64,000 nucleotides of DNA from Isoetes taiwanensis (lineage: Eukaryota; Streptophyta; Lycopodiopsida; Isoetales; Isoetaceae), in NCBI GenBank assembly GCA_021234155.1, contig JAJEKV010000005.1, positions 18,210,089-18,274,088 of the forward strand, given 5' to 3'. The notes below the pieces were generated by a model. That model did not search any database. It was not told the origin of the DNA and worked only from the letters and a program-made list of their open reading frames with translations. Both the position numbers and the translations under genes were made by a program. Shown in pieces: positions 20,331 through 34,200 of this stretch (positions are counted from its first letter, which is position 1; every line of letters starts with the position of its first letter).

Positions 20331-23300
20331 ATCTTGAGATTCTTAAGGTTCTGGAGTCTATGGAAATTGGATAAGGGATTGTGTACAATTGTCTGTCCCC
20401 AAGAAACTAGGTTCGTTGGAATCATCAAACATGTTATTGGTTAATTAATATGGTATCATAGCCATTACCAAGGTGTTGTTCCATATTCGCTCGACCAAGC
20501 AAACAATTGTAACAATCAACACTAGACAACCACTTGCTCTATCTTTTTTGCATCACTATACAATTAAAACCTCCAAGAAGTCGAGAAAGTGGATGGTTTA
20601 ATGTTGTTATAATCATAGAGAATGATAAGCAATCTACCCATGAGAACATTGACACATATGTCAAGATCATCTAGCATGCTCGCCTTATACACAAGTTGAG
20701 ACCAGCTAGTATACTTGCCTTACATCATAATTTGATCTTCAAATAATGGCATTTTGTTTGTTCGTGGCACAATCCGAGTTGGATTGCTGGAATAAAAATC
20801 ACAAAGATGAAAGGAAAAGGATGTGCAAATTAATGGAATTATTCACATCATGAGCCCTTGATAAAATGCTCTATTGTATATGAATTATCATTATCCAAGT
20901 TTGGGAATGCAAACATAAAACCCCACTTTCAAACCAATAGATAATTGCACATGCTAGACAATTGTAGTAGTTTGCAAAGATGGCTAGGGGCCCCTACACA
21001 ATAGTATTGTTAAGTATAGCCATATTATTGTGACAACTTAAAAGAATTTCGAAGTGAAAAATTCCACGGCATCAAAACTCTCTCGATTACTATTCGCATA
21101 ATGTTCTAATTATTTTGTTTGGTATTTGGGGAGGGTATCTCACGCATGGTTTGGCCTAGATTTTGCCACTATATTGTATGCAAAACGTAGTGAAACAGTA
21201 TTTTTTGAGCGATTTGAGGTGCTTGTTGGCCAGTCAAAGCATCATTCCTAAAATCGGGTGAGGCATACGTTTCCATACATGGTTTAAAAATGGGAGGATA
21301 AGAAAGCACGTTGCTTTCTTTTTTTTTCGATGGGGCGGGGGCTTGGAGGAAGGGTTAGGGATCGGGGTATGGTGGATGGCAGCCCGGTTTCAAGGAAGAG
21401 GCCCAAGATCGATTATGGCGATAGAAGGTGGTATGCGGATAGAGCGGGGATTGATTCCTTTGGGTAGAAGCGAGGGCTTGGATTCGGCTTGGATGTCGGC
21501 ATGTTGGAGGCTTCGTTTTATTTTTTATTTCTTTCCTTCCAACCGTCAAAGAAAAATCGAGGTCGCTTCCATCGGAGCCCGAATCTCATGGCCTTGGCTC
21601 CGGAGCTTCATGGTGGTTCCAACGGTTCTACATTGGCATCAATCGATGCCCTTCATTCAATTTGGGTTGCTTAGGGTTGCGAGGTGTCCAGTTTGCGGCG
21701 GTAGAGTAGGGAAGACTTGCAAAAAGATTGTTTGTGCCATTCGAACTTCGAGTTCTAGGCGGCGATTGTGGTGATGGTCATTGGTCATGCAGCCGAGCCA
21801 CGAGTACGAGCACCTGGTAGGCAATGTGGTGTGGTGGTTTTTTTTGGACCATAGGATTTGTCATGTGTTTCTTTGGCGGGAGTATTCATATCCGTGGATC
21901 TGGAACAATCCTACGAATATACCGGAAATCAACGGCCAACAATCAACCTTACCAGAAAAACCGATAAGGAAAGAAAAATAATGAAATATCATACCAAATA
22001 GAGAGATGCTAAAAAAGGCAATGTGTATTTTCAACTTGCAAAAAGATCGGATCATGGAAAATGCCTCTTGTTCAATCACTTTATGCATGCATTGCAATGC
22101 CAATCTCAAATCTTGTCAGGATGATACGCCTTAGAGAGCACATGCAAAGTTTTCCCTAAAGTAAAACCATAGCTATTTCCAGTTTTGCACACTGATTCTT
22201 CAACTGTGGTCACGCCTGCAGATGGTATGAACAATTCAACACACTACAAACAAATTGAATGCTTGTCTGTGACATAACATAAGATTTGAGATCGAAGCAT
22301 ACACAACGGCAAGTTCAAGGTTTTCTTGCTCTACATCGTCTATAACAGTATAAAAAGATGCAGAAATTTGCAAAAGGAGCACACCAGGCAATCTGGCAGC
22401 AAATCCACATATCTGTTTTTAACATAATGCTTTTTATACCACACAGATGACATAAAACGACTTGAGACTCACAAAGCAACTGCCCAAATCAGACAAAGGT
22501 ACTTTTGTTTGTTTACATAAGATTGCATCTAAGATGCCCTTGTGCTGCATATGTCAACTACGGGCTGCTCCAGCTCAATCACATCGGGCAATTTTAACGT
22601 TCAAAGTGCAAATCCTTGGCCACAACTCGATTGCACATGGTTTTCCTGAGGCTAATTCAAACAGAAAGAACTAACTGCATCTATAACTTATTTCATTTCA
22701 CCACATTTAGCTCACAGAGAAATAAGCTTCTTCCTGCATCTTCCTGCATTCCATAACCAAAATGCAGCTAAGCTTTACATGGAAATTTGTGTCATTTTCT
22801 TCAAAGCTATTACAGACTTGTCCATAGTCAATATTGAAGACTCTCTTTCCACTAACCATGGCGGCAAAATGCGAGAAGCTCACAAAGAGTAAAACCGCGG
22901 ACCCGAAATGGGGTCTAGAGCTCGTCATCCACCCGGCTATGCATTTCAGAGGTAAGGACATAATACAAAGTTAAAGCAATCATTGTTACGCTTCAAAACA
23001 AATCTGGTTTAGATGGTTACGGGTAGCGAAGAATCCTTAGCGTGTAAGGCCTCGATGCGCTTCAAAAAGCAGTTAATCCTATTATTAGAGATTCCTTCAA
23101 TAAAGCGTGCTTCCTTTGAGTAGCATTATAATCAATACTCCCATTTTGCATGCAACTAGTGTGCCCTTTGTGAAGACCAAGCATGCAACCATCCAACAAA
23201 ATGGCTTCCAATTGTTGGGCGCCTCGCAAGTGCCCGGTATGCAATGGATAGTTTCAACTTGTAATATGCCTTGATGTAGAATCTGTTGAATCTTCGATGT

Positions 23301-24289
23301 CCATCGCAATTACGTCTAATGGCCCTTTTTTCCATGATGTGTAATATAGCACCATCATGTTAGCAAAACGATGCATTGGCCTAGTGCTACGAATCATGGG
23401 AAAGAAAACATGGAATCACCTTGCACAATAAGGCCAATCTTTTCCTAAGATTTGAATCTACTCCCTGTTTGCAAAAGGATGTCAAGAAGAACGATTGATG
23501 ATTACGCATTTCCTAACGATGAAATCTCTTGGAATCTTGATGTATTTAAGAATATAAATAGCGAGGGTAAACTTTACATCTACGATGTGGTGCGTGATGT
23601 TGCCCTTGTTGGCGGAAAAAAACCAACATTGCGAATGAATGGGTCTGTATGTTTAAGGTCAGATCCAACAAAAGAAAAGAATATTGAAAAAGAGAAGGCT
23701 CAACCTTAGCGAAATGCAAGACCCGGGATAGCAAGCTCCATTGTTGAATAGCGACTCTAGGCAAGCAAAGCAACTCGGGCCACGCTCTGGCATAAAAGAA
23801 GGCGAAGAAGAGCGAATATAGAGTAGGCCATTTGGTATCCATCGAACTTTGTGCCTGCGGCTTTAAACAAAACCCTAGATTAGTTTAATGGCGCGATTAA
23901 AAGAAGATCAAATCTCACCATCCAATCTAAGCATGCCATTACTGCGTTTTTACGTTAACGATAATCAAGGAAAATTTGTTAGACAAAGGAGCTTAGATCG
24001 GAAGAAAGAAAAAGCATGATCATGGCGGTCGCATGACTCATCGCCATAGCCGTAATCTGTTACCTGACTTTTTAAAGAAAGGCCATGCATAACAGGATTG
24101 ATATGCAGCATGCACTGCAGTGCCTTGGGGAGGAAATCTACAGCTCCGATCGCAAGGGTCTTACAAAGCGGCAAGATTAATCGATTCAAAATCCTGTGCT
24201 TTATTGCATTCCAGAAGAGGTCGCAATGGGCCACGGCTTTGGCTATGGTGTTACAGTAAAAAGGAAAAAAGCAATAGTCAGACTTTCGA
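20331..24289. other. Spacer, no supported gene
   Basis: About 4 kb with scattered open frames. A minus-strand stretch at 24180-24060 is open and ends at a consensus GTAACAG, but I recognise no family. The plus-strand frame at 23452-23709 and the GC-richer block at 21340-21780 also lack motifs. Confidence 0.3.
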
Positions 24290-24720
24290 GGCAAAAAAAA
24301 TGACACGTCAAGGGGGCATTAATTTTTGCAGCCACTTAACCATGCCACCTCAAAATTATATTAATATAAATGCTTAATTGCTTATGCCACCTCACCCTCC
24401 ACAATAATTGTGGTGCAATTTCCTTGCACCTTCCTTAAGCCCAATTCAATGGCCAAGATTTAACTGCCCCATATCCGACGGTCCACGGATGTGGGGGCAT
24501 GACCCCATGCATGCCCATGCATGCCCCCATCAAATCTGAGGGCCATAATTGTGCCACCTCAAGATTTGGATGGCTAGGATTGGTGTCTATATACACCTAA
24601 AGGCGATGCCCCCCATCCGATATACCTATAGATATATCATTGATATATATATACAAATATATATATACAAGTATTTGTACCATGAGGGAGTGTATGAAGT
24701 CGAATGTATGCACATTAGAA
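24290..24720 (+). repeat. Composite repeat, copy 5
   Basis: A more diverged member with repeated 'tgccacctca' motifs, 'catgcatgcccatgcatgccc', 'ggctaggattggtgtctata', a long AT run and 'acaagtatttgtaccatgag'. It is followed by an AGATTC array (24740-25060), the same order as at 19.5-20.3 kb. Confidence 0.6.
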
Positions 24721-24739
24721 AGTATAACCCAAGTTTTGC

Positions 24740-25060
24740 CAACATTCTATTAAGACTGTCCAATATTCTAAAAACATCCCTAGATCCATGTGCATTTCTC
24801 GTAGATTCCCTAAAATTCTACAAAGTTTCTCTTGGATTTCCTAAGATCCTACAAAGATTCCACATTATTCTCTGAGGGGATTCACATGAATTTGTTTAAG
24901 AATCCCTAGATTCCCTTAAGATTCCCCTATATCCCCTTAGATTCCCTAAGGTTCCTTAATAATACCCCAGGATTCTCATAAGATTCCCCTATGTTCCCAA
25001 AGATTCTCCCAAGGTTCCTTAGATTCGCTTAGACTCTATGAAGATTCCCCTAGTGCGAGA
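24740..25060 (+). repeat. AGATTC-type array behind copy 5
   Basis: Irregular repeats of the type agattcccctatatcccctt / agattctcccaagg. The array ends where a different sequence (tgcgagagttttagcggacg) begins at about 25053. Confidence 0.65.
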
Positions 25061-25249
25061 GTTTTAGCGGACGCTCATGGAGTGCGAAGCTAGAACTTCG
25101 TAGAGAAGAAGGAGAGGAATAATTTTTCAAAGATTCTAGGCGCCCTTAGTTTAGGAAAAAAAAAGGTGTTGGAAGGAAAACCAAATAGGTTGCCACGTAG
25201 TTCACATGACATCAAGCTCGTCCTCATGGTTAAAGATCGAAAGAAAACA

Positions 25250-25450
25250 TGAAAAGAAAGCAAAATATAGCTTTGCCACGTTCCACATTAAGGTTTTTCT
25301 ATAATAAAAGGCAAAAAATATTGCCATGTAGTTACATCAAGCTCGTCCTCATGGTTAAAGTTTGAAAGAAAACTTGAAAAGAAAGCAAGATAGGGCTTGC
25401 CATGTTTCACATTAAGATTTTTATATTCTATATTAAAAGGCAAAAAATGC
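25250..25450. repeat. Diverged direct duplication, about 120-bp period
   Basis: The segment 'catcaagctcgtcctcatgg' plus following bases occurs near 25210 and 25330 with 'gaaaagaaagcaa..atag' after each. It is a local duplication. Confidence 0.6.
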
Positions 25451-26365
25451 ATAAATTAATTACAATGCCACCTCAAAATCTATATATTAAATATAGATAA
25501 GATATGGGTGGCAAATAAATGCACATGCCACCCAACTAACACCTCATGATTACAATAAATGCTTGCATGCACATGTATGCCACCTAACCACATGCATAGG
25601 AACTTCTTGTCACCTTCCTCTCTTATAGTTTGAACGATCCAGATTTCACCTTCCCCCATCTAACGGCCAATGTGCATGGTGCATGGCCCATGCATGTATG
25701 TGCATATGTATGCATGTGCACATCGTGCCCATCCATGCATCACATGAGGTGGAATTATAACAACCCTTGATTTTTGTCATTGATTTGGCTAGGATCAATC
25801 TCTATGAATATGACCCATGGGATGACAAAATCACACATCGATCCTGGCTCCAAATGCGACAAAATAGTGCCAAAGCACCACTCCTTAGAAAGGTCTCGAT
25901 GAGAGGAATCAGCGGCGTGAGGGCCTCACCTTCATCAGGCCCCTCTGCGCAAGCTACGGGCCCGAAGGCGATTAAGCGAAGGAAGCTTCCTAGAAAGTCC
26001 ATTCATAAATACCTTTTTTATTAATGAGGGTGCCTTTTTATTAATGATGGTGCCACCTCACCTTCTTTAAAAGAAAAAAATCAATTTAATATTAAAAAGT
26101 TAATGGCTAGGATTTATGCTCACCTTTTAATCTAACGGTTGAGATCTGCTGCACCAACTTTTTTTTTTTTGGCACCTTCCTTGCACCTTCTTCATAAAAA
26201 TCAAGGGCTAGCATTTATTCTCCCCTTTTGATCCAACGGTTTGGGGATGTGGTGCATGCCCCCATGCATGCCCATCCATGCACCTCAATGAGGTGGCATT
26301 ATCCTGGCCTTCCATTTCGTGATTAGACGGCTGGGATGAATCTCTATGAACATGGGCAAGCAGCC
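25440..26365 (+). repeat. Two diverged composite repeats in tandem
   Basis: Two degraded copies (about 25440-25830 and 26030-26365) share 'tgccacct', a CATGCATG-rich block, 'aggtgg', and 'ctaggat..atctctatgaa'. Neither keeps the full palindrome. Confidence 0.5.
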
Positions 26366-26399
26366 CAAAAAGAAACTACTGGACTTATCTGACCCTATA

Positions 26400-27435
26400 A
26401 AGGGAAGCCTTAGAGACCTTTGAGTAAGAAAAAAGGGAACCAGTCAAATAAATAAATTCTAGAGAAGACATCAAAATTAATGAGTAAAACAGTCAAACAA
26501 CCATTTGACAAGAAATTAAATAGACCAAACAGAATAAATCTGATACCGAGATTGAATTCAGTAATATTACCAACAAAGGGTAGAACCCTTAAAAAAATAC
26601 CTGAAGTATGTTTTAAAACATATTTTTCTTTCAACATTACAATGTAGAAATCAGTGATAAAATATTCTTCAAGTTCATCCACCACAAACTACAAGAGATT
26701 GGGAGAAGAATGATTGGTTACCTGCAGTCGAACAAACACAAATTAGCCTACATAGGGTAACAAGTGAATGGACTAGCGGTGGCTATAATCATTCTTGGCA
26801 TTTTCAGCCCTTTACCCAAGGAGATAATAAAGTAATCTTCATACAGTTATCAATAGGAAACTACCAAGACAATTTTTCAAAATATCGACAATTTTATGCA
26901 GTATTACTAGCATTTTGTAATCAGTCATGTTCATATTTAATGCAATTTACTGCACTTTATTGGCAGATTGAGGCCAATTTCATATTACCACATGCATACT
27001 GAATAAGATCTAGGTCTTACCATTCAAGATGCTAATTAATGCATGTAGAGAACCATGAGTACTACTGACCGAGGAATCTTTGGGTGATATGGCATGAATC
27101 TAATTTGTTAGAAGGTAAACTAGAAAGCGCACAAAAAATGCCCTTAAGGAAACAGATACATTACACATTAACACTTCCTACAATATGTCATTAACACCTA
27201 ACAAATCCTGCAAATACTTAACAAATAAAACCTAAACAATTGAATAATGGATATGATGGCAATCATTTCTTGATTTGATGAATAACCGGAAATTCCCGAT
27301 TTACTTAGATAAACACATATGCTAAATGTATAAGTAGAGTAAGGAAACCCAAAAAAAAGGGGGTAGCATTTTCATTATTTCTAAACTTAATTAATCCATC
27401 TGAACTATTAGCAAAATAAGAAATCATGTGTAGAC
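26400..27435. other. Spacer, possible intron sequence
   Basis: AT-rich, with no supported coding stretch. It lies downstream, on the minus strand, of the exon-like remnant at 27436-27817 and could be its intron. Confidence 0.3.
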
Positions 27436-27817
27436 CTGATTAAGGGGTATTTCCTCCTCAATGAAATCGTCATCCTCACTAGCGGAATCAGCAACAAATT
27501 CGATCTCAGTACTCTTCCCAGGGGCATCCCTTGCCTTGTTAGCATTTGCAGTAGAATTCGAGCATGGCTGAAGAGTAGGAATAAACTTTGTGATACTCAG
27601 CTAGAATTGCTTCTATTGGGATCAATCTTGTGTAGCTTTGCGAGCTCAAGCAATTTGGGCTTTAGATGGCTGTGGACTGGGATGCTCAATCCCAGCTTTT
27701 CTCAAAATCTCAATCAACTTGCTTCTAGTCTGGCCTTTGTTTTGGGACCCTTCAGTCGATCCCCATCTCTACTCTTGGCAAAGATATTTGGTGAGGGATC
27801 CTTATATAGGCCGAAAT
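27436..27817 (-). pseudogene. Coding remnant with helix-extension-helix-like motif
   Basis: A consensus acceptor (gatttgcag) ends at 27818 and a possible donor (CAG|GTCTAC) follows 27436. Between them successive frames read FGLYKDPSPNIFAKSRDG, KLIEILRKAGIEHPSPQPS, LLELAKLHKIDP and finally the acidic KSTEIEFVADSASEDDDFIE. Two or three frameshifts separate the pieces. The LIEILRKAGIEHP..LLELAKLHKI part resembles HeH/SAP-like helical DNA-binding motifs, which is only a resemblance. It is probably a decayed exon, or an exon with assembly indels; the family is not assigned. Confidence 0.45.
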
Positions 27818-27849
27818 CTGCAAATCGTCTTAAAGTCATTTAATCGATG

Positions 27850-28860
27850 TCTTAAATTCATAATGTTCTTTTAATCCAATTGATAAAATTGGATCAAAGC
27901 GGATAGATTCATACACGAATGCATTGGTGGCTCAAGGTCGAGCCCATCGGAAAGTAATTTGTAACAAGAAAGATTCGAAGACTTATATCGGCATTCTTTT
28001 TATAACAAATAGCATTTCCTTTATCCTCATATCTCACTTAGGCATAACTAGGGTTTACGCGATCGTTCGAACTTCAGGATATTAGGGTTTGTGTCGAGGA
28101 GACCAATATTTTCATCGTGGACCCATGAATATTGTTAATCTATAAATTCTTCAATATTTAGAAGTTAAATGTTTATACCCATAATAGACTCAATGGTATC
28201 AATATATTAATGTTCTCCCCTTATGTTTTTTGCCAACAAAGCGGGACTAAGTAGTTAATACTAGGATACGGTATTCGCTTAGTGTTCTATCTATAATACA
28301 GGTTCCCATACTACCATACTGGATCCAGGAAAATGTATAGAGAAAAAATCCTTACTTAATCTTAAACCATAAATGTTCAAAGTCTTGTTATATCTAGACC
28401 AAACCATTTCCAAATCAAATATCAAATATTAAATCTTAAAATTATATTATGGTCTTGTATACCATTGCTATGCCAAGGTGTTTGGAAGACAAAGTAGTGG
28501 TATTTTTTAGGGTGCCTGGATGGGTTCATGAAACACAATTGTGAGTCCATTGTCAGTCCTGTTATAAAACTTAGGTTGGGATTTTAAGCTGTTTTAGGCA
28601 TACAACAAGTTAACTAAGGAGTCATACTCTGAGCCAAGGGGATTACTGGTAGCAAGTCAGTTTGTTAGATAGTTGTTTCCTCAATACTAGGGGTCTTCCG
28701 ACAGGTCCTTTTAAAATTGATGATTGGGTGCCAAAAACTATGCTTCATGCACAATTAAAATACTATACTTTGGGAACCAAAGATTACAAAATAAGAATTA
28801 AAAGTAGAGGGGATTTGTGATCTAAGGCTAATAAATAGAGTAGAGTGGTTAGATTTCATA
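27850..28860. other. Spacer without supported gene
   Basis: AT-rich sequence with no recognisable coding or repeat structure. Confidence 0.35.
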
Positions 28861-28864
28861 TCAC

Positions 28865-29215
28865 TATATATATACAATTATATTGAGGTCTACCAACATG
28901 GTGTAGAGATTGATCTCTACCCGTCCATCTACGAGATGGGCGGACGCATGCCACCTCGTAACACCCCAAGCATCCCCCCTTATTTGGGGGCTTTTCCGGG
29001 CCCTTGAAATTGGGGCATTTTATCTAGGACCGTCGATTACCGATTTGGGGCTTATAATCTCCACCCTTGAAATTGGGGCATTTCATCTCGGCCCGTCCAT
29101 CTCGGATATTATTGTGTAGAGTGTGTGTAGAGATTTTTAATCCTGGCCGGTCCATTTCAGATCACGGGCTACCCCGTTAAAGCCCCCAATTCGATTTCTC
29201 CATCGAATCTCATCC
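28865..29215 (-). repeat. Composite palindrome repeat, inverted copy
   Basis: Inverted member of the family. It starts with the AT run and 'ggtagagattgatctctac', carries palindromes at 28919-28944 and about 29093-29110, and ends with the reverse complement of 'gagaaatcgaattggggc' near 29190-29205. It shows the family inserts in both orientations. Confidence 0.7.
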
Positions 29216-29219
29216 GGCT

Positions 29220-30498
29220 GTTGTGGCTTGCCCTAATCGATTGCTTTCGGTCCGGCTATGGCAGCGAAATCTCCTCATCAATCTCAACGTATCTAGCATG
29301 GGGTATGTAGCAAGGGTAAGCGGCGCCCCTCCACTCCGGCTTCTCAAGATGCTCTCGCTCCCTGAAGTACCGGCCAGTCGGCCACAAAACCTTGCTCAAA
29401 ATGACGATCCGCCCTATTTTGATTTGATTTCATATAACCGTCTTGCTTTAGAGGTGTTTTTTAATGGAGTAGTGTTTGTGGAGGAAAGATCTGCGCAGGG
29501 GATTGGTCGGCTTTGTTCACGACAAGAAGGTTTTTGCCTTTTGCTTAAGCTGAAATTTTTCTCGCCGTCAGCTTAATCAGGCATCGCCCGAAATCATGTG
29601 GCGCCAAATTTTTATGGCAAGACCTGTGTGTCTTTGGATTTAGAGCACATATTGTGCGCCTTTGATCGGGCAATGATGTTTTCAAAGTGGAGGTTAATAG
29701 ATGACGAAGTTGCTTTTGCCATGCTAGATATGAGATTAATCGCTTGGTGGCGGGGCCTTTGTGAATTCAAAGGCGCATGTCTCTCGAGGAGCCTATGGGA
29801 CGTGGGCACATGGCTCACATTAGAAGAAGTACATTTCGGTGATTAATCGTGCTTCATTATATGACTTGGTCTTCTTTAGTTTTACGTTCCTAAGGTATTT
29901 TGACATTTATTCATGGTAGCCTCTGTAATTTAGACACCATCAAAAGTTTAGAATTTATGTTCACACTCACGCTTTTTCGAGTCCATGCTTGTGCTTTTCT
30001 GAGAAATGTGCTTTGGAAAATGGAAACATTGGATATGAGTACAGTTTCAATCCGTTTTAGGAATGAAGTGTTAGTGTGCAAATTCTTGCAACGTTCATCC
30101 TAGGGTTAAAAACGTCTTTTGTAACTGTCTTTACCAGGGCTGCATATGTAAATTGATATTCTACGAACTGAAGTGGCCAAACTGTACCCCCATATATGAA
30201 CCTAGTTTTGCTCTTGCCTTCCTTCGTCTAACCAAGTTGTTTCAAATGGCTTCTGTATGCACCTTCCTACACAATACAATAAAGTTTTATTGTTTCTTGT
30301 GCCATGTAGCTGAAACATTATGCTATCCAGGAAATCCAGGAAAATTGTGCAATCCAGCTTGGAATCTTCAACTAAATCTTGCATATTTGCTAGTTTCAAA
30401 CATGTTTGGTATCTCAGTTGTTGACCAAACTTCAGAGGAGCTGTCTGTTCAGGATTTTATCCTCTCTTATGCCTTTATGCCTTTTCTTTTTTTGCCAG
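29220..30498. other. Spacer, coding status unclear
   Basis: Open frames on the plus strand at 29223-29576 and 29598-29846 are GC-richer than the surroundings but show no motif. The stretch 29.9-30.5 kb looks intron-like and leads into the acceptor at 30498. Confidence 0.3.
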
Positions 30499-31148
30499 GC
30501 TTGAGGCTTGTTTAAATCGGGAGGCCAGACATGGTGGATGATCAATGGACCAAGAGAGTAAGAACGAAGTTGGTTGTCAAGCATTTTGATCAATCCTTCT
30601 CCAGAGTACACATGGAATGCAAGCAATTTGTAGAAGTATTGCGCACCCACAACGTTATGCCATTGGATATGTGACGGAGCTTGTGAACTGGCTGGCTATA
30701 TCAGGTAAGATCTTCTGGCATTATATTTAGCTTTGAGCCATGTTTTTTCTCCCCTGGAGTTGTTTGATTAATACTATCTTTTCATGCAGGTTATTTGTGT
30801 GCCACATATATGTAAATCATAAGCGGAATAGAGTCTAGCCAGAGAGGACAATATAACAGAACCTTCTATTTGTATTTTTAACAAAATATCATCTTGGTGA
30901 ATCAAATGCAAATTTGTTTTGATTCACTCAAACGTTCCAGTTTGCATTATGTAGTTCCAAGTTTTTGAAATTTAGAAGCTTGATGTAGCGTTGATTGCTA
31001 GTGGACATGCAAATGAAGTGCCCCGTCATTTAGAATTTTTATTACTCTTTCTAACTTCGTAGATGATTTGTATCTTCAGGTGTGAAGCACTTTGAAGCCA
31101 CATGGATTGGACAGGTGCAGAATGAAAAGGGAACTTGGACAGTTTGAG
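30499..31148 (+). pseudogene. Decayed multi-exon gene, unknown family
   Basis: Several plus-strand segments with splice signals suggest a former gene. A polypyrimidine tract and acceptor (ttttttgccag) at 30498 open a segment reading LEACLNREARHG, then after a frameshift LQSTHGMQAICRSIAHPQRY and ELVNWLAIS up to a consensus donor (tcag|GTAAGA) after 30704. A further acceptor (ttcatgcag) lies at 30789. Another (tatcttcag) at 31079 opens KHFEATWIGQVQNEKGTWTV, which ends at a stop. No family recognised. Confidence 0.4.
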
Positions 31149-31299
31149 TATCGCATCATAGCATGCAAAAGATGTAGTCAAGTTAGCAAAAGACGAGAAC
31201 TGGGGAAAAGGTGAGGTTTTTGCATTTGAGCCCAATGTCTGGCGCATTATGTTGTGTCAGTCTGTTACCTTTCATAGAGATTTTCTTTGTCAGATTAAT

Positions 31300-34200
31300 G
31301 GCATGTATTTGTGCAAACAGATATGTAGGTTTTGATTTTGAATCTGTGGTTGAAAACCTGCTGAGATAACTTGCTGAAAGTCAGGCTATCATTGTAAATG
31401 TTTTCGATGTCACAAACCAGTCAATGCCATTAGTCATGTATGGTCCAAACGTTTGGATGATCCGGACACTCATGTTAGTCGTCGGACATTGGTGATCCAT
31501 TCGCGGAAACATGAAATGCATTGCAGGTACTAGCCCAAGAATATTAGTTTGGTCCCCTTAATTGAACTAATAGGTAAATGTCAATCCATGAAATGAATTA
31601 ACAGGGCTTTTAAGATTTCAATTTCGGTCATGTAAGAAGCAATAACAAGCTGGCTTTGGTGGAATATTCGCGGATTGATTGATTTACTTGTCAGGCACAT
31701 TCTATATGCTACGCATTATGGTGTGAGAGCTTCTTTAGTCGATTTGAGGGTGCTAGGTTAGGAAGATACTTGAAAGATTTTTGACCTTTCTATTCTTGGA
31801 TCGGGTTTTGGATCCGGAAGAGCGGCCTATTCTCCGAGAGAGATCCACGTGTAAATGGGAAGTTCTTTTAGCATCTACATTTGGGTTTATCCTTCTCTTA
31901 TGCCCGATTAGATGTCGACCAAGCCACAGTAATTCGGGGCCTTTCTCTTAAGTATGATTTGAGAACGAGGTGAGATCCGGTCTCGACGCAGAAATGGTCC
32001 GCCATGGCGTGCATAAATGTCTTTGTTCGAATGTGGATCTTTGTACTTGATACACGTTGCCTTCTTTGTGTATTCACCGCAGATCTTACGAGATGTTCAA
32101 GTCTACATGATATAGTAATATAGACACGCGCAGTCGCTTTTTAAATCCCTACTCGTTGGGCTTTTGCCATAGTTTTCGTGATTTATTTGTGGATCCTTAT
32201 TTTCTTTGGGGAAGGCTCCTTCTCATTGGGCATTTCAATGTTGTACATTTGCAACTATTGCCTAGGTGAATGCGAGCCTTTGGAAAAGCAAGCATGAGGT
32301 AAATATACCTAGTTAACTATGTTTCGGGTTCCATGCTACTTAATTTGGCAAATCGTTTTGCTTCTCTTAATTTGGCAAATCGTTTTGCTTCTCATTATTG
32401 AGCACCGATTAACTCCTCATATTGGCACGCAGTGAGATAAATATCGAATATGGGAACATTGTCTCCGAACCGAAACCGCACGAATGCCGAAATATGAATT
32501 TAGCTTATTGGCCATGGGGTATCTGATGAAGCCGATGTTCTTACTAACATTGGCTAACGCCACATTCACTAGTTCAAGGGGGAACTATGTGAATGCAAGC
32601 TCACCCTCAAGCACGCCCCAGAACAGCCCGATTACCTATTTCCATGCAATAAATGTCGCCAAAGTGTTTCATGGCATATCTTCAAGTTGTGAAGGCCAAG
32701 TGTTTAAAGAACTATTGCTTGCACCTTTATTTTTAAGATTTGAGGCATGAGTTTGTCTTTTGCAAAGGCAAGATTTTGACAATTGTTTGAACTTTGGATG
32801 TACACGTAGGTGCCATTTTGTATTAAGATTTTGACATTTTTTTGAACTTTGGATGTTGTATACGTAGGTGCCATTCTTTGTGGTGACGGTAGTTGTCTAT
32901 ACTAAAGTTTTGAACAAAAGTTTGCACACATTGAGAATTGTGTCAGGAGCAAGTATTAAAGCTATTCAAAGCCATTCAGGTCCTTAGCTCTGAATGCAAA
33001 ACATTTGATCTAAGGAACCTTTGGATGTGAAACGATTTTAAGTCTTCTGCAAATTTGTCAAGCATGTACAAATTGCATAACCTCTCTCTTTTTTTTGAAT
33101 AATAACTCAAGCATTTTGTAGAAGAGATTGATTGTGCAAGGTTCAACCCTTTGCAATTTTCAAGTCACTCTATATTTGGATGCCTATTTTTTTAGGAGTA
33201 GTTTTGAATAGAGTGACGATCAAAAACTTTATTGACATCCCCAACTAGATTAGTATGCATTTCAATAACATATTACCTTTAGAATATGCAGTGCAAGGAG
33301 CTTGTGGAATACCAACTAAATTCTTTTACTTTAACCAAATCATTGTGCATCTAGTGATAATGTCCATACATTTGCAAAAATAGCAAGAGCAAATTATAGT
33401 AGAATTGTAGGAGCATCATAAATGTAGGACCACCAAGAGAAGTTGTATGCAGTGTACTTGTCTGCAAGGTATATTCTTGATAGACAACTCCACGATACCA
33501 TTCTCAAAGTCTCCTAACTAATATTGGCGGAGGAGATTCAAAATGTACAAGGTGAAATGCTCAAACCCGGGCCAAACATATCAATTTTTTTGTATTCATG
33601 TTCTATGATTCTAGCACATTATGTACATACGTGGATTGTGTCTTTTGGCATGTGTGTTTCACCGAGACTCTCTCCGAGATAGTGCCCAGATTGTAACGCC
33701 TTTTGTGCGGCCCCACAAAGAATTTCGTTACCTTAGGACCGTTATAGTTCTGCCACAGTTCATTGGGGCTAAGAGTGTATTAAGAGCATGTATAATGGGA
33801 CCACCATCTTAAGATGAACATGACATGGTAGATGATGGGAGGATTGAATTGTCTGGGATATGGAAGAGCTTGAGATATCAAAAGCATAATGGCGAAGAGA
33901 ATTGGTTGAGAAGACCCAATGGTAGAGTAATCATAAAGCAAGGATTAGAGCATTGTCAAAATTGTAAGGCATGATAATATAGGTAGAGGATTTTATTCCC
34001 AGATGTTCAGATAGTTCATGGACACATTTATAGTACAAAATGCACCTTCCAACTTCTGAATAGTGTATAACTATACGTAAATGTCTATCATCGAAAGTGT
34101 TCCGAGAAAGCCAAAACTAATTCACCCAGGAGTCAAGGACAAGCTTTTTGTTTGTACATTTGGTACGATTGTTGAATTTGCCTCGAATAAAATTGGATAC

